A DNA stretch of 64,000 nt from Streptomyces sp. ISL-43 (GTDB taxonomy: Bacteria; Actinomycetota; Actinomycetes; Streptomycetales; Streptomycetaceae): NCBI RefSeq assembly GCF_018614195.1, contig NZ_JAGGOT010000045.1, positions 1 through 64,000 of the forward strand, in the 5' to 3' direction. Made by a program: the position numbers and the translations under genes. Under the pieces are notes generated by a model. The model searched no databases and was not told the origin of the DNA. It was given only the letters and a program-made list of their open reading frames with translations. Shown piece by piece: positions 35,383 through 43,374 of this stretch. The first letter of the stretch is position 1. Each line of letters begins with the position of its first letter.

Positions 35383-35625
35383 TCATCCTCCGCGACCGCC
35401 CTGCTTCCTCCAGGCGGTTGGCGGTTGGGCCTGCCGCGTGGCAGCCTGCTCGCGGAGCCGGCGCAGTTCCTCGCGGGCGCGCCTGATCTCCGCATCGACG
35501 CTCTCACGGGTACGCGGGGCTGGGGTCGTACGGCAGCCGGCCTTGCGCCGCATCGGGCGGATGCAGCACACGTACATGACGGCCACGGCGAGGAGAGTCA
35601 CGGCCAGTGGGAGCCAGATGCCCAT
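35383..35625 (-). CDS. Small single-helix membrane protein
   Basis: This 80-residue protein has an N-terminal membrane helix IWLPLAVTLLAVAVMYVCCI, then a charged coiled-coil-like tail (ESVDAEIRRAREELRRLREQ). ATG 35625 overlaps the stop of its upstream neighbour (ATGA). The pair of small anchored peptides with coiled-coil tails, each helix holding Cys residues, probably forms a hetero-oligomer. Family not recognised. Confidence 0.6.
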   Translation of the reverse strand: MGIWLPLAVTLLAVAVMYVCCIRPMRRKAGCRTTPAPRTRESVDAEIRRAREELRRLREQAATRQAQPPTAWRKQGGRGG

Positions 35626-35855
35626 CACGGCGTGCGGTCCCGGTCGCTGTCGGGGGCGGCCTTCGGGGTCGTCTCGTCGCGCAGGGCTTCTACCTCCTTG
35701 CGCAGCCGGATGAGTTCCTGTTCCTGTTCGGCCGTGGGGGTGGTCTGTGGCGGCTGTGCGGTGTCCGGATGCTTGGAGCGCATCATGAACCACATCATCA
35801 GCCCCATGCCGATGGGGCAGGCGAGCAGCGGCAGCAGGTACAGCAGCTTGTCCAT
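35625..35855 (-). CDS. Small membrane protein, partner of the following gene
   Basis: This 76-residue protein starts MDKLLYLLPLLACPIGMGLMMWFMM, a Met- and Cys-rich membrane helix, then has an acidic helical tail (TAEQEQELIRLRKEVEALRDE) that could form a coiled coil. It resembles the short DUF2933-like proteins found beside heavy-metal genes. GGAGG precedes ATG 35855 at 7 bases. Convergent with the Crp-type gene. Confidence 0.65.
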   Translation of the reverse strand: MDKLLYLLPLLACPIGMGLMMWFMMRSKHPDTAQPPQTTPTAEQEQELIRLRKEVEALRDETTPKAAPDSDRDRTP

Positions 35856-36054
35856 CACCAATCCTCCGGTCCGTTCTGGCGGTGTCGTCAGGCGCCACGG
35901 AGGAGAGCAGACCTCCATATGCCTGACATTACGACGCTAAAACCTTCCCCCTGGGGCACGGTCAAGAGCGACGGGCCGGCTCGTCGCCCGGATCGGTGGA
36001 CGTGATGATTCGCCCTCGTGGTCACTGCCCGACGGCTACACGCGGTGGCCTACG

Positions 36055-36468
36055 ATGGCGCGCATGACGCGACGCCTGCCCCCGGCGCTCCGGACGTGGT
36101 CCGGGGCACTGCTGGTGTGCGCACTGATGTTCTGCCTGTCCGGGCTGGGGCGTTCCGCCATGGCGATGCCCATGGCGATGGCCGGCCCTATGGGGGCCGT
36201 ATCCGCGTCGGTCGGCTCCGATGCCACTGCGGGGCATGCGGCGATGGTGAGCGATGCCAGCGACAGCGGACCGGGGTGTCCGACCTCCCGGCAGCAGTGC
36301 GAGGCGCCGAAGGGCACCGTCGTCCAGGACGGTCCGAACACGCCAGTGCTCGACGATGCGTCGGACGCTGCGGCCTGCTCGTCGACTGCCCTGGTGGCGC
36401 AGCCCAACGCGCCTCCTCGCATACTCCCCCCTCCTGATCTGCACCGGCTGTGTGTGTCACGGACGTGA
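36055..36468 (+). CDS. DUF6153-type exported, Met-rich protein
   Basis: This 137-residue protein has a basic N terminus (TRRLPPALRTW), a hydrophobic segment (SGALLVCALMFCLSGLG) and a Met-rich patch AMAMPMAMAGPMGA. A flexible region follows with spaced Cys (GPGCPTSRQQCEAPKG) and a further His/Met-containing stretch. From memory such proteins are called DUF6153 and lie beside copper genes in Streptomyces. It may bind copper outside the membrane. It precedes the TauE-cupredoxin and HMA genes. Confidence 0.65.
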   Translation: MARMTRRLPPALRTWSGALLVCALMFCLSGLGRSAMAMPMAMAGPMGAVSASVGSDATAGHAAMVSDASDSGPGCPTSRQQCEAPKGTVVQDGPNTPVLDDASDAAACSSTALVAQPNAPPRILPPPDLHRLCVSRT

Positions 36469-36574
36469 CAGCTCCCCTCTCGTGAGGCCCTGCCTCGCGG
36501 GACGCCGCGCTGTCCCACGTCCACTTCGGCATGCCCCCGTGCGTGCCGTTGTCGCAGAACAGGAGTTACGACGC

Positions 36575-37738
36575 ATGCCGTCGTCCATTGCCTTGCTCGT
36601 CACCGGTGTCAGCACCGGTCTGCTCGCCGGTGGCGCTTCCTGCGCCGCCGTACAAGGGGGGCTACTCGCCGGCGCGGTCACCCGCCGCACCCCCGCCCGG
36701 GTCCTCGCCGCCGCTGCGTCCGCGAAGCGGCCGAAGTCCGCGGGCCGCACAGCCACCGCACAGCGGCTCGCGGCGCCCCCGGCGCCCGAGCCGCTGGCCG
36801 GACAGCTGGCTCCGGTGGGTGCGTTTCTTGCCGGGAAGCTGCTCTCGCACACCATCCTCGGAGCGCTGCTGGGGATCTTCGGCTCAGCGTTGCAGCCCAG
36901 CCCCCGCGTCCAGGCGGGGATGGTGGTCGCCGCCGGACTGCTGATGGTGCTGTTCGCGCTCGACCTGTTCGGGGTCAAGGCGGTGGGGCGGCTGGTGCCG
37001 CGGCCTCCCGCCTCGTTCGGGCGGCTGCTGCGGCGCAGCGCGAAGACCGACTCCGCCGCCACCCCGGCGCTGATCGGGTTCGCCACGGTCCTCGTGCCGT
37101 GCGGGGTGACGCTGTCCGTGGAGCTCCTCGCCATCACCTCCGGGTCGCCGATCGCCGGAGCCGCCGCCATGTTCGGATTCGTGCTGGGGACCGCGCCGCT
37201 GTTCGCGGCCCTCGGCTACGTGTTCCGCCGTACCAGCAGGGCGCTCTCGGGCCAGCTGGCCTTCCTGACGGGTGTGGTGGTGGTGGCCATCGCCGCCTGG
37301 ACGGTCATGTCCGGACTGCAGGCCGGGGGCTGGGTCTCCCTCCAGTCGCCGGCCAAGCAGGCCACGGCGAGCGGACCGTTCATCGTGGAAGGCACCGACC
37401 AGCCCGATGCCGAGGAAAGCGCCGACGGTGGCACGTCAGCACCGGCCGACGCCCCCGTCCGCATCGATGCCTCCGGACAGCAGATCCTCACCCTCACGGT
37501 GACCGACTTCTACGAGACCACCCAGTTCCCCGCCAAGGCCGACACCCCCACGACCCTCGTTCTGCGGGGCAAGGACTCCGGCGGCTGCACACGCGCCTTC
37601 ACCATCCCCGAACTCGGCGTCCAGGAGATCGTCAAGCGCAACGGCGACACAGAGATCGACCTGGGCACCCGCAAGGCCGGCAGCCTGCGCTTCTCCTGCG
37701 CCATGGGCATGCAGACCGGCACCATCGACTTCAAGTAG
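36575..37738 (+). CDS. TauE/DsbD-like membrane protein with C-terminal cupredoxin-like domain
   Basis: The first 250 residues of this 387-residue protein are a UreH/DsbD-type transporter fold with about six helices, including LLVTGVSTGLLAGGASCAAVQGG and ATVLVPCGVTLSVELLAI, each with a Cys that could form the redox pair. The last 105 residues are exported and read like a cupredoxin: TLTVTDFYETTQFPAKADTPTTLVLRG, SGGCTRAFTIPELGV, RFSCAMGMQTGTIDF, where Cys and Met are candidate copper ligands. AGGAG precedes ATG 36575. It fits copper handling together with the next gene. Confidence 0.8.
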   Translation: MPSSIALLVTGVSTGLLAGGASCAAVQGGLLAGAVTRRTPARVLAAAASAKRPKSAGRTATAQRLAAPPAPEPLAGQLAPVGAFLAGKLLSHTILGALLGIFGSALQPSPRVQAGMVVAAGLLMVLFALDLFGVKAVGRLVPRPPASFGRLLRRSAKTDSAATPALIGFATVLVPCGVTLSVELLAITSGSPIAGAAAMFGFVLGTAPLFAALGYVFRRTSRALSGQLAFLTGVVVVAIAAWTVMSGLQAGGWVSLQSPAKQATASGPFIVEGTDQPDAEESADGGTSAPADAPVRIDASGQQILTLTVTDFYETTQFPAKADTPTTLVLRGKDSGGCTRAFTIPELGVQEIVKRNGDTEIDLGTRKAGSLRFSCAMGMQTGTIDFK

Positions 37739-37751
37739 AGAGACCCTGGAC

Positions 37752-38018
37752 ATGAGCCTGTTCAGCCGTAAGAAGGCGAAGACCATGACCGAAACCGGAC
37801 CCGAGGTGGTTCTCCTGGTCGAGGGCATGCACTGCACCAGCTGCGGCCTGCTCATCGACGACGAGCTCGAGGAAATCCCCGGCGTCCGCTCGTCCAGCAC
37901 CGACGTGCGGGCTGGACGTACGGTCGTCCGCCTGGAGGAGGGCGCGGAGGTGGATGCCGCCGTTCTCGTCACGGCGGTGCAGAAGGCCGGGGAGTACACG
38001 GCCCGGCCCTCCGACTGA
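37752..38018 (+). CDS. Heavy-metal-associated (HMA) domain copper chaperone
   Basis: This 88-residue protein has a single ferredoxin-like HMA domain. The metal site is GMHCTSCG (MxCxxC), followed by the usual helix IDDELEEIPGVRSSSTDV. A short basic start (SRKKAKTMTE) precedes the domain, so translation could also begin at an internal ATG. It lies 13 bases after the TauE-cupredoxin gene and should deliver Cu(I) or a similar ion to it. Confidence 0.88.
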   Translation: MSLFSRKKAKTMTETGPEVVLLVEGMHCTSCGLLIDDELEEIPGVRSSSTDVRAGRTVVRLEEGAEVDAAVLVTAVQKAGEYTARPSD

Positions 38019-38033
38019 CGCCGCACTGCGTGC

Positions 38034-38067
38034 GACCGCCCCGGCGACTTCCTTCGCCGGGGCGGTC
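38034..38067. terminator. Bidirectional hairpin terminator
   Basis: A perfect 14-base stem (GACCGCCCCGGCGA with TCGCCGGGGCGGTC, loop of 6) lies between the convergent HMA gene and the ferredoxin-type oxidoreductase gene. Confidence 0.8.
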
Positions 38068-38071
38068 CGGT

Positions 38072-39031
38072 TCACAGGTCCACGACGAGCCGTGGGCTGA
38101 CGGCCCGGGAGACGCAGGGGTAGATGACGTCCCGGCGCTCGCGGGCGCGGCCGGTCAGCACGGTGTCGCGGTGGTCGGGGACGCCTTCCAGGACGCGCAG
38201 TTCGCAGGTGCCGCAGAAGCCCGCCTCGCAGGAAGCCTGGGCGCCGGGCACGGCCTCGCGCACCACGTCGAGGAGGGTGCGGTCGGCCGGGACCGGCAGA
38301 ACGCGGCCGCTGCGCCGCAGCTCGACGTGGAAGTCCCGCGCCGCGGTGGTTGGAGTCTGCGGCGGCGCGCCGAAGCACTCGGTGTGCAGGTGCCGGTCGG
38401 GAAAGTCGGCCGCCATGAGCCGCTCCACCGCGGCAATGAGCGGCTCTGGCCCGCAGCAGTAGACGGCCGCCCCCGGCGGGGTCCGTGCGAGTGCGGCGGC
38501 GAGATCGGGTAGGCCGCAGGTGTCCTGGGGTACGAGCTCGACGCGGTCGCCGTCGAGGGCGAGAAGGTCTCCGGTGAAGGCCATCGATGTGCGGGATCGC
38601 CCGCCGTAGAGCAGGCTCCACTCCCGGTCTGCCGCCTCCACCGCGCGGACCATCGGCAGGATCGCCGTGATGCCAATACCGCCGGCGATGAACAGGTAGT
38701 GCTCGGCCAGGACCAGAGGGAACCTGCTGCGGGGCCGGCTCACCGCGACCCGTCGGCCTGCCCGCAGCGTGCGGGCTTCCGCCGATTCGCCGCGCCCGGC
38801 CGGGTCATGGTGTACGGCGATGCGATAGGTCTGCCGGTCGGTCGGGTCGCCGCAGAGCGAGTACGGGCGGATACGGCCGGATGGCAAGGCCAGCTCGACA
38901 TGGGCACCCGGCTCCCAGGGGGCGAACAGTCTCCCGTCCTCGGCGGCGAACTCGACGGATACGACGCCATCAGCGACCGCTCGTACGTCCTGGACCACGG
39001 CGGCCCGGGATCCGGGGGGTTGGGCGGTCAC
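38072..39031 (-). CDS. Ferredoxin-type oxidoreductase (PDR/VanB family)
   Basis: This protein of about 319 residues has an FNR-like FAD/FMN domain (RIRPYSLCGDPTDRQTYRIAV), an NAD-binding domain (FIAGGIGITAILPMV, YCCGPEPLI) and a C-terminal plant-type 2Fe-2S domain (CEAGFCGTCELRVLEG plus a final Cys in VIYPCVSRA). It should pass electrons from NAD(P)H to an oxygenase partner, but none is encoded nearby. GTG 39031 is the best start; no strong ribosome site is seen. The upstream neighbour may have been lost. Confidence 0.82.
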   Translation of the reverse strand: MTAQPPGSRAAVVQDVRAVADGVVSVEFAAEDGRLFAPWEPGAHVELALPSGRIRPYSLCGDPTDRQTYRIAVHHDPAGRGESAEARTLRAGRRVAVSRPRSRFPLVLAEHYLFIAGGIGITAILPMVRAVEAADREWSLLYGGRSRTSMAFTGDLLALDGDRVELVPQDTCGLPDLAAALARTPPGAAVYCCGPEPLIAAVERLMAADFPDRHLHTECFGAPPQTPTTAARDFHVELRRSGRVLPVPADRTLLDVVREAVPGAQASCEAGFCGTCELRVLEGVPDHRDTVLTGRARERRDVIYPCVSRAVSPRLVVDL

Positions 39032-39054
39032 GCGCGTGTCCGTGCCGGGCGGCA

Positions 39055-39343
39055 GCACGTCGAGCGCGCCGCCGACGCCGTATGGATCGCCGGGCTCGTC
39101 CTGGGTCTGGTCGTGCTGCCCGTGCTCGCCGTCACCGCCGCCCTGGACGGACGGTCCTGGTCCAGCGTCGTCCGCTGCGACGTCAACGCCGGCACCGGCC
39201 CCCAGCGCGCCCGGATGATCGAGCTCGAACGGCAGGCCAGTGGCGTCGTCGGCTGGGACATCGGCAAAGGCGAAGTCGCCAACGGCACCCACTGCGCCGC
39301 TGACGACAACGACGTGATCCGCGCCCCGTGGTGGCGCAGCTGA
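39055..39343 (+). pseudogene. Remnant of a membrane protein
   Basis: The plus strand encodes AADAVWIAGLVLGLVVLPVLAVTAALDG, a convincing membrane helix, followed by about 60 residues (including GPQRARMIELERQASGV and GVVGWDIGKGEVANGTH) and a stop. There is no start codon in a sensible place, and the 5' part overlaps the opposite-strand oxidoreductase gene. It looks like the 3' part of a lost gene; family not identified. Confidence 0.35.
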
Positions 39344-39434
39344 ACCCCACAGGCGCCCACCCGCACCCCGTTGGATATTTCAGACGAACCGCTCGGGCCC
39401 ATCGCTCGGGCCCATGGAGGGAGGACAGAAGACC

Positions 39435-40136
39435 ATGCAGCGACGCATCGTCGTCATCGGCGCCGGTCACATGGGCTCGGTCATCGTCCACGGCCTGCGC
39501 CGCAACCTGCCGGACGTACCGCTGACCGTCGTCGAGCCCTCCGCCGAACGTCTCACAGCACTGCGGCAGGACGGCATCGACGCCGTACCCCAGTACGTGC
39601 CGCACCCCGGCGACGTGACGGTGCTCGCCATCCCACCACAGGCCCTCGCCGCCTTCGCCGCCGGCCAGCCGCCCGGCACCTTCCACGACGTCACCCTCGT
39701 CTCGGTGATGGCCGGCGTACCCACCGCCATCCTCGCCGCACTCCTCGGCGCCCCGCACGTCGTGCGCGCCATGCCGAACGTCGCCTCCCAGGTCTCCGAG
39801 GGCATGACCGTGATGTACGCCGCCGACACCGTCACCCCCGAGGCCCGGGCGCTCGCCGAACGGGCGCTCACCTCGATCGGCCGCGTACTGGTCGTCGACG
39901 ACGAGCGGCTGCTGGACGACGCCACCGCGCTCGCGGGCGGCGGCCCGGCCGCATCCGCAATCCGCCAGGAGTTCGCCGCCTGGCACCGCGAACTCACCGA
40001 GCGAATGCGTGCCGAGGGCGAGGTAACGCGTTCGCCGCAGACCGAATCATCTGCACCCCCACATGAGGAACAGACCCAGACCCCACTACCGGCGCCGCCA
40101 CCTCGTCCCGACCCCGGTGGGTTCACCAGGCGGTAG
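39435..40136 (+). CDS. Truncated pyrroline-5-carboxylate reductase-like protein
   Basis: The first 185 residues of this 233-residue protein match the NADP-binding domain of ProC: IVVIGAGHMGSVIVHGL, VVRAMPNVASQVSEGMTVMYA, LLDDATALAGGGPA. At GGGPA, where the dimerisation and active-site domain should begin, the protein changes to AIRQEFAAWHRELTERMRAEGE and a Pro-rich tail. The catalytic domain is gone, so normal proline synthesis is unlikely. It could be a truncated gene or a distinct ProC-like binding protein. ATG 39435 follows GAGGGAGGA. Confidence 0.7.
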   Translation: MQRRIVVIGAGHMGSVIVHGLRRNLPDVPLTVVEPSAERLTALRQDGIDAVPQYVPHPGDVTVLAIPPQALAAFAAGQPPGTFHDVTLVSVMAGVPTAILAALLGAPHVVRAMPNVASQVSEGMTVMYAADTVTPEARALAERALTSIGRVLVVDDERLLDDATALAGGGPAASAIRQEFAAWHRELTERMRAEGEVTRSPQTESSAPPHEEQTQTPLPAPPPRPDPGGFTRR

Positions 40137-40348
40137 ACGCGGGTCCACCACCCTGCCCACATGGTCTCGACGGCCTGAGTGGGGGTGCAAGCCGCCCGTG
40201 CCGGGCCTCACGGGATCCAAGCAATTGGCGCCGCATCCTGCGCGACCGCCCCGTCGGGCTCGGACGCCGTCGGCGGCTGATTGTTCCGCATGGGCTGGCC
40301 TGCGGCAACGGACCCCGCCCGGAAAGTGAGCCCGGATGGGCCGGCAGT

Positions 40349-40723
40349 TCAGGCCCAGAGTGCCTCGGCCAGCGCTACCCCGGCGAAGACCGCGCCGAGC
40401 CCGGCCACCACGCTGGCGATCACGTTGACCGCGGCGTAGAACTTCGCGCCGTCCTCGACCAACCTCAGCGTCTCGTAGGAAAAGGTCGAGTACGTGGTCA
40501 GCGCCCCACACAGGCCGGTGCCGACCAGTAGCTGCACCTGCGAGGACGCCGCCCCAGCCGTAACCGCGCCGGTCACCAGCCCCAGCACCAGGCAGCCCAC
40601 GACGTTGACGGTGAAGGTTCCCCATGGGAAGACGGTGTCGTGCCGTTTCTGCACCGCGCGGTCGGTCAGGAATCGCAGCGGGGCGCCGACCGCGGCCCCG
40701 AGGGCAACCAGCAGCCAGTTCAC
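40349..40723 (-). CDS. crcB: CrcB/Fluc fluoride channel subunit 1
   Basis: This 124-residue, four-helix protein has CrcB signatures: GAPLRFLTDRAV, PWGTFTVNVVGCLVLGLVTG with the fluoride-path Asn, and GLCGALTTYSTFSYET. Fluc channels export fluoride as dual-topology dimers. Two non-identical copies, as here, usually pair as a heterodimer. GTG 40723 overlaps the DUF190 stop. Confidence 0.92.
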   Translation of the reverse strand: MNWLLVALGAAVGAPLRFLTDRAVQKRHDTVFPWGTFTVNVVGCLVLGLVTGAVTAGAASSQVQLLVGTGLCGALTTYSTFSYETLRLVEDGAKFYAAVNVIASVVAGLGAVFAGVALAEALWA

Positions 40724-41067
40724 TTCGCCTTCTCCCGTCCCACGTACCGGATGACCTCGCAGTCGTCGAGAATCACCAGCCCCTCCGCCACGAGCTCGTC
40801 GAGCTCCGGCAAAAACGCCCGGATCTTGTCCTCGGCGTCCACGATCACCACCGCCACCGGGAGGTCCTCGCTCAGCGACAGCAACCGCTGGGTGTGGATC
40901 AAGGAGGAGGCCCCGAAGCCCTCGATCCCGCGGAACACGCTCGCGCCCGCCAGCCCCGCCTTGCGCGCCCGGTGGACGATCTCCGTGTACACGGGTTTGT
41001 GGTGCCACAGGTCGGTCTCGCCGATGAAGATCGTCACCCTGAGGGCTCTGCCCGTCAGCCTGGTCAC
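40720..41067 (-). CDS. DUF190 protein between two crcB genes
   Basis: This 115-residue protein of the DUF190 family, a GlnB-like fold, has RVTIFIGETDLWHHKPVYTEIVHRARKAGLAGASVFRGIEGFG and the closing VVILDDCEVIRYVG-type strand. GTG 41067 is favoured because GGAGG lies 5 bases upstream and it overlaps the crcB stop (GTGA); ATG 41079 is the alternative. DUF190 genes are standing partners of crcB in actinomycetes. A regulatory role in fluoride export is likely but unproven. Confidence 0.85.
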   Translation of the reverse strand: MTRLTGRALRVTIFIGETDLWHHKPVYTEIVHRARKAGLAGASVFRGIEGFGASSLIHTQRLLSLSEDLPVAVVIVDAEDKIRAFLPELDELVAEGLVILDDCEVIRYVGREKAK

Positions 41068-41525
41068 TGCTGCCTCCATGCCAGTACGCGGCGCGTCACC
41101 CACACCGCACTCCACACCGCCACCAGCGCCGCGAACACCGTCAGCGTCAGATAAGCCAGCCCGGCAAGGGTCTGCCCGCCGGCCACCAGCTTCTGGATGT
41201 CCACCGCGTAGGTCGAGAACGTCGTGAACCCGCCGAGCACACCGGTTCCGAAGAACGGCCGCACCAGCCGGTGCGCCGCCCACACATCCGTGATCACGAC
41301 CATGAATACGCCGATCACCGCACAGCCCACGGCATTGACCAGCAGTGTCGTCCACGGAATCGAACCCACCGCGGTCGGCCATATCAGCGAAGCCGCGTAC
41401 CGGGCCGAGGCCCCGACCGCACCCCCGAGCGCCACTACCGCCACGACCGGCCACAGCCCCCGCGCGACATCACGCCGCTGCGGCGGAACAGAAAGCTCGC
41501 CATCGCGAGTGGAAGGGGCTCCCAT
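41064..41525 (-). CDS. crcB: CrcB/Fluc fluoride channel subunit 2
   Basis: This 153-residue CrcB has an extra N-terminal 25 residues. Motifs are GGAVGASARYAASL, PWTTLLVNAVGCAVIGVFMV with the conserved Asn, and GVLGGFTTFSTYAVD. It is the first gene of the crcB-DUF190-crcB operon, whose genes overlap at GTGA junctions. AGGAGAC lies 8 bases before ATG 41525. I looked for a fluoride riboswitch in the 60 bases upstream and could not recognise one. Confidence 0.92.
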   Translation of the reverse strand: MGAPSTRDGELSVPPQRRDVARGLWPVVAVVALGGAVGASARYAASLIWPTAVGSIPWTTLLVNAVGCAVIGVFMVVITDVWAAHRLVRPFFGTGVLGGFTTFSTYAVDIQKLVAGGQTLAGLAYLTLTVFAALVAVWSAVWVTRRVLAWRQQ

Positions 41526-41567
41526 GGACACGTCTCCTACCTGCAAGGCACCCGCACCCGGGCACAC

Positions 41568-42093
41568 GCCGTCACAAGTAGGGACCGTTGGCGGCGCGGA
41601 TGCCGCGGTTCGGGTACGGCGGGCCCCACCGCCGGGCGGCGCCCCGCGAGGTCACCGCTGCCCCAGATTACCTGCCCAGCCTTCCCCCGAACGAACGGGT
41701 GGGACCAGCTGCTCCGGCCTCCGACGGGGTGGCCGGCCACGACGGCCTGACCACGACCCGGCAAGCCTTCCGGTCACAGCACTATCGAGGACCCACGTTG
41801 TCATCGCTGCCACCTGCCATGAACTCGTCCCGCTCACGGACGGGGAAACCCGGTCACTCCCCGTACCGGGCCAGCGTCCGGGCGATGAGCAGGGCGACGT
41901 CGTCGTGGTCACCGGGGTGCCGCGCTCGCGCAGCAGGAGGTCGCAGGTGTCCTCCAGGTCGCGGTGGGGGCCGGCGAGCAGGGACAGGAGGAGACCGATG
42001 CGGTCGTCGAGGGGTTGGTCGCGGGTCTCCACCGGGCGTCGGTGTAGACGACCAGCTGGTCCCCGGCGCCCAGGTCGAGGTAAGTGATGGGCG
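41568..42093 (-). pseudogene. SpoIIE-type serine phosphatase remnant
   Basis: Between the crcB operon and the MFS gene, three minus-strand frames read in turn LDLGAGDQLVVYTDA, then VETRDQPLDDRIGLLLSLLAGPHRDLEDTCDLLL, then DHDDVALLIARTLARYGE and stop (about 41857..42090). Together these match the C terminus of actinobacterial PP2C/SpoIIE phosphatases, with the YTDG...VE and DDVALL motifs. At least two frame changes and loss of the rest make it a pseudogene. The remaining bases to 41568 hold no gene I can support. Confidence 0.7.
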
Positions 42094-43368
42094 CTATGGG
42101 CGCTGCGTGCGCGAGCGTGACGCTGGACTCCTGCTCGGAACCGACCTGGACTGCGGCCGGATGCGGCCTCCTCCCGACGCCACCAGGGCGAGGCATGCGG
42201 CCACGACGGAGAGTGTGGCGAGGGCCGCGAAGAGGTGGGGGTAGCCGCCGAGTGGGGCGGCGAGGGCTGCGCTTGCCCAGGGGGCCAGGGCTGCCGCGAT
42301 GTGGGCCGGTGCGCCGAGGAGTCCGGAGAGGCGGCCGTAGTGGGTGGTGCCCCAGCGGTCGGTGACGGCGGTGGCCTGGAGGAGGGTGAGGTTGCCTCGG
42401 ACGACTCCGGCGACGACCGCAAGGAGGACGAGCAGGGGCATGGGTCCGGGGATGAGTGCCAGCGTTGCCGTGGTCGCGCCGCCGAGGGTGATGAGGGTGA
42501 CCGTACGGGTCGTGACGGACGTGCGGGCTGACAGACCTGTGTAGAGGGTGCGGCCGAGGGTCTGGCCGGCGCCGCCGAGTCCGAGGGCCCAGGCTGCGGT
42601 TGTCGCGTTCGCGCCTCGTTCGGTGAGGAGCGGGATGAGGCCCATGACGACGGCGTACATGGCGAAGCCGGAGAGGGTGAAGGCCGCGGCCAGGAGGAGG
42701 AAGGAGCGGCTGCGGGTGACCGGGGTGCGGTGGATGACGGGTGGCGCTGGTGGTGCGGGCGGCCAGGGCGCGCGTAGGGCCAGGGCGTGCGCGGGGATGG
42801 TGACGGCGGCCAGGATCACGGCGAGGACCGCGTACGTGGTGCGCCAGCTCAGGTGCTCGGCGAGGACCGCGGTCAGGGGTGCGAAGACGGTGGAGGCGAG
42901 CCCGCCCGCGAGGGTGACGATGGTCAGGGCACGGACACGGTCGGGCCCCCACCAGCGCGTGAGTGCGGCGAAGGCGGGCGGGTAGAAGGTAGCCGCCATG
43001 GCCACTCCCGCGAGCATCCAGCCCACCGTGAAAACGGCCAGATTGGGGGCGGCGGCAATGCCGAGGAGTGCGAGGGTGGCGAGTACGGAGCCTGCCGTCA
43101 TCACGGCGCGCGGCCCTCGGCGGTCGAGGATCCGGCCGATCGGGATGCCGGCCACGGCGGAGATGAGGAGCGCGAGGGAGAAGGCGGCCGTCGCGCCGTT
43201 GACGGACCAGCCGGTGGCGGCCGTCAGCCGCGGGAGCAGGACGGGGAAGGCGTAGTAGACGATGCCCCAGCTGGTGATCTGCGTGGCGCAGAGCGCGGGC
43301 AGTACGGCGCGGGGCCGCGACCGGTCCCCCGTTCCGGTCGCGGCGCCGCTGCTTTGGAGGTCGGTCAC
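42094..43368 (-). CDS. MFS transporter of the ArsR/ArsN locus
   Basis: This 424-residue, 12-helix major facilitator starts at ATG 43368, 6 bases after the flavoprotein stop. Typical motifs include IGRILDRRGPRAVM at the helix 2-3 loop and WSVNGATAAFSLALLISAVAG. The operon, ArsR-box control and flavoprotein partner suggest it exports an organic or oxidised arsenic compound, or another toxic anion; direct substrate evidence is lacking. Sequence after about residue 400 (QSRSVPSRSP) may extend past the true end, in the phosphatase relic. Confidence 0.8.
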   Translation of the reverse strand: MTDLQSSGAATGTGDRSRPRAVLPALCATQITSWGIVYYAFPVLLPRLTAATGWSVNGATAAFSLALLISAVAGIPIGRILDRRGPRAVMTAGSVLATLALLGIAAAPNLAVFTVGWMLAGVAMAATFYPPAFAALTRWWGPDRVRALTIVTLAGGLASTVFAPLTAVLAEHLSWRTTYAVLAVILAAVTIPAHALALRAPWPPAPPAPPVIHRTPVTRSRSFLLLAAAFTLSGFAMYAVVMGLIPLLTERGANATTAAWALGLGGAGQTLGRTLYTGLSARTSVTTRTVTLITLGGATTATLALIPGPMPLLVLLAVVAGVVRGNLTLLQATAVTDRWGTTHYGRLSGLLGAPAHIAAALAPWASAALAAPLGGYPHLFAALATLSVVAACLALVASGGGRIRPQSRSVPSRSPASRSRTQRP

Positions 43369-43374
43369 CGTGGG

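Noticed and set aside
41526..41640. Fluoride riboswitch upstream of the crcB operon
   Set aside because: I could not find the conserved crcB-motif elements in the leader; the promoter may be close to the gene.
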